Positions 6,058-11,613 of a stretch of 11,613 nt of DNA are shown here, piece after piece. The number at the start of each line of letters is the position of its first letter. Within the stretch, counting starts at the first letter, position 1. The notes below the pieces were generated by a model that ran no database searches, had not been told where the DNA came from, and saw only the letters and a program-made list of their open reading frames with translations. The DNA is from JAAOZN01 sp964421575 (GTDB lineage Archaea; Thermoproteota; Nitrososphaeria; Nitrososphaerales; JAAOZN01), in the NCBI GenBank assembly GCA_964421575.1, contig CAYQXI010000011.1, forward strand, positions 1 to 11,613. Reading direction: 5' to 3'. Position numbers and translations under genes: made by a program.

Positions 6058-7206
6058 GTGTTGACCGCGTCTGACCGAGGGTATAGTGCGGCCCTACTTC
6101 TCGAAGACGGCACGCTTTTTCTCGGGCGCGGCTTTGGATACCCTACGCAGAAAGTAGGCGAAGTCGTCTTCACCACTGGCATGGTGGGTTATACTGAAAG
6201 CATAACCGACCCCTCCTACCGAGGGCAGATCCTGACCTTCACTTACCCGTTAATAGGCAATTACGGTGTTCCTTTGTATACGGATGTTGATGAGCATAAC
6301 ATACCTCTGAACTTTGAATCGGATAGAGCGCAGGTTTCTGGGGTCGTTGTCAGCGAAGCCTGTAAAGCACCTAGCCACTGGCGGTCTAAGAAGAGTCTCA
6401 ATGAGTGGCTCTATGAGGAGGGTGTTCCTGGGATAGAGGGTGTAGATACACGAGAGTTGACCAAGCGGCTTAGAGTGCACGGTGTTATGATGGGTGTGAT
6501 AGCAGTTTCTGAAGACGAAGTCGACATAGAGGATATGAAGAGGAGGTTGGCGAAGGCTGAGAGGTATGGGGAGCAAGACTTCGTAAGCATGGTCAGCATA
6601 AAGGAGCCTAAGATCTACGGAGAGGGAGAGGAGAAGGTTGTGTTGATAGACTGTGGGGTAAAATACGGCATAATAAGGGAGCTGCTGAAGAGGGGTCTAA
6701 AGGTTATTCGGGTTCCATACAACACACCCGCCTCCGAGATCCTAGAGTACAACCCGAAAGGAATACTTGTAAGCAACGGACCAGGAGACCCAAAGATCTG
6801 TGTGAAGACGATACAAACAGTAAGATCTCTTATAGATGAAGGCATACCGATGCTAGGTATATGCCTTGGTGTGCAGATAATAGCCCTCTCACTGGGAGGA
6901 GACACATATAAGCTGAAGTATGGGCATAGGGGGCAGAATAAGCCGTGCTTGGACCTTAAAACTGAACGCAACTACATCACCAGCCAGAACCACGGCTATG
7001 CTGTAGACCCAAATTCACTGAAAGGGAGTGGGTTAGAGGTTTGGATGATAAATGCTGATGATAAGACGGTTGAGGGGGTTTATCACGAATCTAAACCTCT
7101 TTTGGCTGTACAGTATCACCCAGAGGCTTCGCCAGGACCCTACGATACCACCTTCATATTCGATTTGTTCGCTGAGAAGATGGAGGTGAAGAGCCGTGCC
7201 GCGTAA
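6058..7206 (+). CDS. carA: Carbamoyl-phosphate synthase, small (glutaminase) subunit
   Basis: CarA hydrolyses glutamine and channels ammonia to CarB, which makes carbamoyl phosphate for pyrimidines and arginine. The N-terminal CPSase domain starts with LLLEDGTLFLGRGFG (14-28 from the chosen start), and the class I glutamine amidotransferase domain fills the C-terminal half. Its nucleophile is Cys269 in GICLGVQ (267-273), and His354 and Glu356 lie in YHPEASPGP. From GTG 6058 the protein is 382 residues, the length of E. coli CarA, with the nucleophile at the same number. The frame is open to a GTG at 6025 (11 more residues), but that codon abuts the TATA box and precedes the likely transcript start. 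The last 11 bp overlap carB. Confidence 0.96.
   Translation: MLTASDRGYSAALLLEDGTLFLGRGFGYPTQKVGEVVFTTGMVGYTESITDPSYRGQILTFTYPLIGNYGVPLYTDVDEHNIPLNFESDRAQVSGVVVSEACKAPSHWRSKKSLNEWLYEEGVPGIEGVDTRELTKRLRVHGVMMGVIAVSEDEVDIEDMKRRLAKAERYGEQDFVSMVSIKEPKIYGEGEEKVVLIDCGVKYGIIRELLKRGLKVIRVPYNTPASEILEYNPKGILVSNGPGDPKICVKTIQTVRSLIDEGIPMLGICLGVQIIALSLGGDTYKLKYGHRGQNKPCLDLKTERNYITSQNHGYAVDPNSLKGSGLEVWMINADDKTVEGVYHESKPLLAVQYHPEASPGPYDTTFIFDLFAEKMEVKSRAA
7182..7189 (+). promoter_or_regulatory. Strong ribosome binding site of carB inside carA
   Basis: GGAGGTGA is a full eight-base match to the 3' end of 16S rRNA (anti-sequence TCACCTCC). It lies 6 nt before the GTG of carB and within the last codons of carA. 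It supports the GTG at 7196 as the start and efficient independent or coupled initiation. Confidence 0.75.
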
Positions 7207-10200
7207 CCCAAATATAAAGAAGGTGCTCGTTTTAGGTAGCGGGGCCATTAAGATAGGTGAAGCTGGTGAATTCGACTACTCAGGTAGCCAGTGTCTAAAG
7301 GCCCTGAGAGAAGAGGGTATAGATACCGTTCTCGTAAACCCGAATATAGCTACTATCCAGACTGATAAGAAGCTGGCGGGTAAAGTCTACTTCCTCCCTG
7401 TTAACGCTGATTTTGTCACAGAAGTTATCGAAGCTGAGCGGCCTGATAGTATTGTGCTCTCCTTTGGTGGGCAGACCGCTCTAAACTGTGGTGTTGTTTT
7501 GGCTAAACGTGGCGTGTTGGATAAGTATGGTGTTAAAGTGCTCGGCACACCAATACGAGGCATCGAAGTGACCGAGGATAGAGATCTATTCCGCAAGACT
7601 ATGCTGGATGCTGGTATACCTGTAGCAAGGAGCGTGGCTGTGTATTCGCTTGAGGAGGCTAAGAAGGTCGTCAAGGACTTTGGTTACCCCGTGATGGTGC
7701 GTGTAGCCTACACACTTGGAGGTAGGGGTAGTGGTGTTGCCTTCAACGAGTTTGAGTTCGAAGAGATCGTGACAAGAGGTTTAATGAGCAGCCTCACTCA
7801 CCAAGTGTTGATCGAGGAGTACATAGGCACTTGGAAGCAGATAGAGTATGAGGTTATGAGAGATGCCTACGGAAACAGCCTAACCGTATGTAATATGGAG
7901 AACATATTGGCGATGAGGGTGCACACTGGTGACAACATCGTCATAGCACCATCTCAGACCATCAATAACCGCGAGTACCACCTTCTAAGATCAGCAGCCC
8001 TCAAAGCCACTCAAGCTTGCGGCATAATAGGGGAGTGTAACATACAGTTCGCTTTAGAACCTAACTCCGAGAGATACGCAGCTATCGAGATAAACGCCAG
8101 ATTATCACGCTCCTCAGCCCTAGCATCTAAGGCGACCGGCTATCCAATAGCATATATCGCCGCCAAACTAATCTTAGGCTACTCTCTACCAGAGCTTATC
8201 AATAAGGTCACAGGCATCACCACAGCGGCCTTCGAGCCATCGCTCGACTATGTTGTTGTTAAGATGCCACGCTGGGATTTGACGAAGTTTGATAAAGTCA
8301 CTCGACACATCGGCACACAGATGAAGTCTGTTGGTGAAGTCATGGCTATTGGTAGATGCTTCGAGGAGGCGCTGCAGAAGGCTATCCGAATGTTAGATAT
8401 CGGTCGCATCGGACTTGTAGCAGATCCGAGACGTGAACCCTTGACAGACCTTGATAAGATCGAATCTAGGCTTCAACGCATGACTGATGAGATAATCTTT
8501 GACGTCGTAGACGCCCTGAAGGTAGGCTTTACCGTGGAGCGGATAAGCAAGTTAACCAGCATAGATCCGTGGTTCATAAAGAAGATAGCTAATATCGTTG
8601 AAATGGAGAAGGCTCTAAGGGAGAATGCGAGAAAGGTAGCAAACGGTGGTGCCCCAGATCTGCTCCGCAGAGCTAAGCAGCTAGGCTTCTCAGATGCTCA
8701 GATAGCGGAATGTATTGGTATATCTGCAGCCGAAGTAAGAGATCTACGAAAGAAGCTTTCAATAGTACCGGTAGTTAAGCAGATCGACACCTTGGCTGCT
8801 GAGTGGCCTGCGAAGACCAACTACCTCTACCTAACATACACGGGGGTTACGGATGATATAGAGTTCAAGCCTGTGAGCAAGGTGATCGTCTTAGGCGCTG
8901 GCACCTATAGGATAGGTAGCTCGGTTGAATTCGACTGGTCAACTATGAATATGGTTTGGGCGCTAAAAGAGAACGGAATCGAAGAGGCTATTGTGGTTAA
9001 CTGCAACCCAGAAACAGTCTCAACAGACTACGATATGAGCGACAAGCTCTACTTCGAAGAACTCACGCTTGAGAGGATATTAGACATATATGAGAAGGAG
9101 AGGCCGCTCGGCGTCGTAGTTTCGGTAGGTGGGCAGACGCCTAACAATCTTGCTCCTCATTTAGCAGCCTACGGTGTAAAGATTTTGGGCACAGAAAGCG
9201 TAAACATAGATAGGGCTGAAGATAGGGCTAAATTCAGCGCGCTTTTAGACGAGCTTCACATACCTCAACCAGAGTGGAGCGCTTTCACATCTCTAGAAGA
9301 CGCGAAAGAGTTCGCTAAGAAGGTTTCATACCCAATTTTAGTGAGACCCTCTTATGTTTTGAGCGGCGCCGCTATGAGGGTAGTCTGGACTCCGAAGCAG
9401 CTGGATCAGTTTCTCCTTAGGGCTGCTAAAGTCAGCCCGGAGCATCCGGTTGTGATAAGTAAGTTCATTATGGATGCGCTGGAGTTTGAGATAGATGGTG
9501 TATGTGATGGCGAAACCGTGTATATTGGTGCTGTTATTGAGCATCTTGAGCAAGCTGGTGTGCACTCTGGAGACGCTATAATGTGTATCCCACCTCAGCG
9601 CCTACCAGCTCAAGTTCAGCAGAAGGCTATAGAGTACGCTATCAGAATCGCTAAAAGCCTCAAGATAAAAGGCCTCTTTAACATACAGTTCCTATACAAG
9701 GATGGAGTAGTATATGTGATAGAGTGCAACCTTAGGGCTTCTAGATCTATGCCCTTCGTGTCTAAAGCTACTGGCGTAAATCTGATTTCATTAGCTGCGG
9801 CAGCGATGCTTAACGGTAAGATTCCAAACCTACCCAGAGGAGACCACTCTATGACACAGGTCTGCGTGAAAGCGCCGCAATTCTCATTTATGCAGCTTGA
9901 TGGAGCGGACCCACAGTTAGGTGTAGAGATGCGTTCTACAGGCGAAGTAGCTTGCTTTGGCAGCACCTTTCACGAGGCTCTAATAAAGGCTCTGATAGCT
10001 GTTGGTTTCAAGATCCCTAAACCGAACGGGAACATTCTGATTACGGTGGGTGGTGTTCAGCTGAAGGATCGAATACTCCACCTAACTAGGGATCTCATAG
10101 ACCTTAACTTCAATGTGTATGCTACTGAGCATACAGCAGAGTATTTAAGGGAAAGAGGCGGGATGCAAGTTGCTGTCCTTCATAAGATCAGCGAACCCGA

Positions 10201-10441
10201 GAGGAAACCCAATATCCTAGACTACCTTGTGGAAGGTAAGCTCGAGCTTATCATAAACATACCATCAACTACGGTTCTAGAGAAGTTCGCGAGCATGCTT
10301 GAGGACGAATATCTGATTAGGCGTAAGGCTGTTGAGCTAGGCGTTCCAGTGCTGACCACGTATGAGGCTGCTGAAGCTTTCGTTCAAGGCTTAAAGATGC
10401 TCAGAAACCGTGAACTAAAGATACCCTACACTACAGTTTAA
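7196..10441 (+). CDS. carB: Carbamoyl-phosphate synthase, large (ammonia) subunit
   Basis: CarB uses bicarbonate, ammonia from CarA and two ATP to make carbamoyl phosphate. At 1081 residues it has all four regions of the full-length enzyme (E. coli 1073). The first ATP-grasp half (about 1-400) begins LVLGSGAIKIGEAGEFDYSG. The linker/oligomerisation region (about 400-550) holds a small helical segment LLRRAKQLGFSDAQIAE. The second ATP-grasp half (about 556-935) begins with VIVLGAGTYRIGSSVEFDW. The MGS-like regulatory domain (about 942-1081) contains ILITVGGVQLKDR. Each half retains its FGGQT or VGGQT loop and its EINARLSRSSALASKATG or ECNLRASRSMPFVSKATG segment, so both active sites look intact. 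The GTG start and strong ribosome binding site overlap carA. The regulatory domain suggests allosteric control, but the effector cannot be read here. Confidence 0.97.
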   Translation: MPRNPNIKKVLVLGSGAIKIGEAGEFDYSGSQCLKALREEGIDTVLVNPNIATIQTDKKLAGKVYFLPVNADFVTEVIEAERPDSIVLSFGGQTALNCGVVLAKRGVLDKYGVKVLGTPIRGIEVTEDRDLFRKTMLDAGIPVARSVAVYSLEEAKKVVKDFGYPVMVRVAYTLGGRGSGVAFNEFEFEEIVTRGLMSSLTHQVLIEEYIGTWKQIEYEVMRDAYGNSLTVCNMENILAMRVHTGDNIVIAPSQTINNREYHLLRSAALKATQACGIIGECNIQFALEPNSERYAAIEINARLSRSSALASKATGYPIAYIAAKLILGYSLPELINKVTGITTAAFEPSLDYVVVKMPRWDLTKFDKVTRHIGTQMKSVGEVMAIGRCFEEALQKAIRMLDIGRIGLVADPRREPLTDLDKIESRLQRMTDEIIFDVVDALKVGFTVERISKLTSIDPWFIKKIANIVEMEKALRENARKVANGGAPDLLRRAKQLGFSDAQIAECIGISAAEVRDLRKKLSIVPVVKQIDTLAAEWPAKTNYLYLTYTGVTDDIEFKPVSKVIVLGAGTYRIGSSVEFDWSTMNMVWALKENGIEEAIVVNCNPETVSTDYDMSDKLYFEELTLERILDIYEKERPLGVVVSVGGQTPNNLAPHLAAYGVKILGTESVNIDRAEDRAKFSALLDELHIPQPEWSAFTSLEDAKEFAKKVSYPILVRPSYVLSGAAMRVVWTPKQLDQFLLRAAKVSPEHPVVISKFIMDALEFEIDGVCDGETVYIGAVIEHLEQAGVHSGDAIMCIPPQRLPAQVQQKAIEYAIRIAKSLKIKGLFNIQFLYKDGVVYVIECNLRASRSMPFVSKATGVNLISLAAAAMLNGKIPNLPRGDHSMTQVCVKAPQFSFMQLDGADPQLGVEMRSTGEVACFGSTFHEALIKALIAVGFKIPKPNGNILITVGGVQLKDRILHLTRDLIDLNFNVYATEHTAEYLRERGGMQVAVLHKISEPERKPNILDYLVEGKLELIINIPSTTVLEKFASMLEDEYLIRRKAVELGVPVLTTYEAAEAFVQGLKMLRNRELKIPYTTV

Positions 10442-10470
10442 CCGGGAATCTTCTAAACTCCCTAAATCGC

Positions 10471-10478
10471 TTAATAAA
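10471..10478 (+). promoter_or_regulatory. Candidate TATA box of the tsr3 operon
   Basis: TTAATAAA lies in the 43-bp gap after carB. It is centred about 28 bp before a TTG at 10503 and only 10 bp before the GTG at 10485. If it is the real box, translation would start at TTG 10503. Another AT-rich stretch, CTAAATC (10462-10468), would place transcription near 10491. Confidence 0.35.
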
Positions 10479-10484
10479 CTCTAT

Positions 10485-11051
10485 GTGACATACCTAAAGC
10501 GGTTGCCCGTCAGAATATACGTGCATGAGATGCATCAAGATGACCCTAAGAAATGCACTTCAGCGAAGATGTGTAGAATGCGCCTAGCAACCCCGATCTA
10601 TAGGCTGGCCTCTATTCATCCCAAGATGGTCGTACTCGACCCAACCTCAACCAAAGTATTCACACCAAAAGAAGATGTTTCCTACGGTATCGTTGTTATA
10701 GACTGCTCTTGGCAAAAGGCTGATGAGGTCTTCCTGCATAAGATCAAGGGTAAAAGAGTTAGGCTACCCCTTCTTATAGCCGCAAACCCCGTACACTATG
10801 GGCACATAGGTGTACTTAGCTCACTAGAAGCAGCCGCTGCAGCACTCTACTTAGTGTCCCAAAAAGAGCAAGCTGAAGAGATGCTTAATATCTACAAATG
10901 GGGGCCTAACTTCCTAGTCCTCAATAAAGATCTGTTAGACGCCTATTTGGAGGCTGGGTGTGAAGAAGGTATCTTAGAGGTTGAGAAGAGAGTATTCAGA
11001 GCCGCCGGAGAAAGGGTTAAAGCAGATTTAATAGATGCCACTAAGCGTTAA
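10485..11051 (+). CDS. tsr3: Tsr3-type 16S rRNA aminocarboxypropyltransferase
   Basis: Tsr3 transfers the 3-amino-3-carboxypropyl group of S-adenosylmethionine to a modified uridine in small-subunit rRNA; the activity is shown for yeast and human Tsr3, and archaeal homologues share the fold. Family motifs are clear: DPKKCTSAKM (20-29), DCSW (73-76), LPLLIAANPVHYGHIGVLSS (94-113), EAAAAALY (115-122) and YKWGPNFLVLN (137-147). The length of 188 residues fits archaeal members. The GTG at 10485 is the longest usable start (an ATG two bases earlier runs into a stop). TTG at 10503 would give a start MPVRIYVHEMHQ, close to the family norm and better placed after the TATA-like TTAATAAA, so the first six residues are uncertain. 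The stop codon shares one base with the next ATG. Confidence 0.94.
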   Translation: MTYLKRLPVRIYVHEMHQDDPKKCTSAKMCRMRLATPIYRLASIHPKMVVLDPTSTKVFTPKEDVSYGIVVIDCSWQKADEVFLHKIKGKRVRLPLLIAANPVHYGHIGVLSSLEAAAAALYLVSQKEQAEEMLNIYKWGPNFLVLNKDLLDAYLEAGCEEGILEVEKRVFRAAGERVKADLIDATKR

Positions 11052-11332
11052 TGGTTAAAGTCGAAATTCTTGTATCCCCTCGATGCGCGTACTGTGATGC
11101 GGTAAAGAAGCGTGTCTATCGGGTTGTTGAGGAGCTAAAGGCACAAAAGATCGATATACGAGTAGAGGAAATCGATGTCTTAAAGCATCCCGAGATTATG
11201 TTAAAGTATGAAATCTCATCAACACCAGCCCTAGCAGTAAACGGAAAACTAACGTTTATCGGCGTACCAAAAGAAGATGAAATCAGACACCACCTACAAT
11301 CTCTGGTGAAGAAAAATGGGCGACCCGTCTGA
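11051..11332 (+). CDS. Small thioredoxin/glutaredoxin-fold CXXC protein
   Basis: This 93-residue protein has the minimal thioredoxin fold of archaeal glutaredoxin-like and thioredoxin-like proteins. An opening strand VKVEILVSPRC leads to the redox pair Cys12-Ala-Tyr-Cys15. The strand IRVEEIDVLKHPEIMLKYEI follows, then the cis-proline loop SSTPALAVNG (56-65, Pro59) and the last strand with GVPKEDEI. It should act as a cytoplasmic thiol-disulfide oxidoreductase; partner and reductant are unknown. Cys-x-x-Cys rather than Cys-x-x-Ser suggests dithiol chemistry. The ATG overlaps the tsr3 stop by one base (TAATG), so the two are translationally coupled. Its end overlaps the phosphatase gene by 17 bp, making a tight three-gene unit. 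I would not separate glutaredoxin from thioredoxin by eye. Confidence 0.9.
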   Translation: MVKVEILVSPRCAYCDAVKKRVYRVVEELKAQKIDIRVEEIDVLKHPEIMLKYEISSTPALAVNGKLTFIGVPKEDEIRHHLQSLVKKNGRPV

Positions 11333-11613
11333 AGAGCTATACTTCACCTGGCTAATACCAAATAAGCTAGCAGCCTGCAAAGGGCCAAGGAACATAGATG
11401 ATCTAAAGTTTCTCAAAGCCGCCGGTGTAGACTGCCTCATACGCCTAGCGGACATCGACGAAACCTTAGTCTCACCAAAAGATGTAGCGGACGCTTGCTT
11501 GGAGGACTACCACGAACCAGTCCCCAGACTACTGCCCCCCATCACAAGCCCAACTCGACCGGCTGATACTTTACATAGATAAGAAGATAAACGAAGGTAA
11601 ACGTGTAGCAGTC
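11316..11613 (+). CDS. Dual-specificity/tyrosine-type phosphatase, frameshifted, C-terminus beyond the right edge
   Basis: The N-terminal part has the layout of archaeal dual-specificity phosphatases: YFTWLIPNKLAACKGPRN (9-26), then DDLKFLKAAGVDCLIRLAD (28-46) and YHEPVP (65-70). Directly after this the frame is broken. In the original frame it reads on unlike the family to a stop at 11580-11582. From 11527 the next frame gives DYCPPSQAQLDRLILYIDKK and then INEGKRVAV at the edge. Joined, these give HEPVPDYCPPS, which contains the general-acid Asp expected of the family, and KRVAV, the strand that leads into the HCxxGxGRT active-site loop. One extra C in the run CCCC (11522-11525) explains the break. 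The ATG has GGTGAA 5 nt upstream (11305-11310) and lies inside the preceding gene. An assembly or read error, a true mutation or a programmed +1 shift are all possible. The catalytic cysteine is outside the window. Confidence 0.8.

Noticed and set aside
5934..6074. A 46-codon frame starting ATG 5934 and overlapping the start of carA, a possible leader peptide
   Set aside because: It crosses the carA TATA box, so the predicted carA transcript does not contain it. It has no ribosome binding site, no run of Arg or pyrimidine-linked codons and no following stem-loop.
8640..8760. Helix-turn-helix-like stretch in CarB (LLRRAKQLGFSDAQIAE and following)
   Set aside because: This segment belongs to the normal oligomerisation region of CarB and is not evidence for DNA binding.
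10442..10484. Possible terminator after carB
   Set aside because: No T-rich run longer than a few bases and no stem-loop is visible. Read-through into tsr3 cannot be excluded.

Overview
This window is a stretch of archaeal chromosome. The informational genes are of archaeal type: an Sm-like archaeal protein, ribosomal protein L37e and a Tsr3-type rRNA modification enzyme. Genes are packed tightly, and many open with TATA boxes of archaeal spacing followed by little or no leader. GTG and TTG starts are common (my calls give 7 of 14 genes a non-ATG start). An aldehyde:ferredoxin oxidoreductase and a formylmethanofuran:tetrahydromethanopterin formyltransferase point to an anaerobe with ferredoxin-based metabolism and a methanopterin C1 branch. 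A member of the TACK archaea (for example a Bathyarchaeia- or basal Nitrososphaeria-like lineage) fits best, but the lineage is an inference from gene content. I see no mobile element, CRISPR array, tRNA or rRNA.

Layout. Positions 1-1711 (minus) hold a two-gene redox unit: a four-cluster polyferredoxin followed by the catalytic subunit of a tungsten enzyme of the aldehyde oxidoreductase family, which runs off the left edge. A 50-bp divergent promoter separates it from an alpha/beta hydrolase (1762-2499, plus). Next come a membrane protein with a beta-rich external domain (2552-3121), an LSm gene with the L37e gene (3176-3587), a membrane-anchored coiled-coil protein (3625-4287) and ribose-5-phosphate isomerase A (4293-4973). 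The isomerase gene converges on ftr (4965-5867, minus), and the two coding ends overlap by 9 bp.

A 190-bp divergent promoter region separates ftr from carA-carB (6058-10441, plus), which are translationally coupled through an 11-bp overlap and a very strong ribosome binding site. The right end (10485-11613) is a compact three-gene unit: tsr3, a small CXXC thioredoxin-fold protein, and a dual-specificity-type phosphatase. The phosphatase reading frame is shifted by one base at a run of four C residues, and its catalytic part lies beyond the right edge.

How the genes relate. RpiA supplies ribose 5-phosphate and CarAB supplies carbamoyl phosphate, so the centre of the window feeds nucleotide and arginine synthesis. 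Ftr belongs to C1 metabolism. The oxidoreductase pair would pass electrons from aldehyde oxidation to the ferredoxin pool. LSm, L37e and Tsr3 serve RNA handling and the ribosome. The most interesting points are the frameshifted phosphatase, the polyferredoxin-oxidoreductase pair, the externally exposed beta-domain membrane protein that recalls p24/GOLD proteins, and the interleaved divergent promoter between the oxidoreductase unit and the hydrolase.
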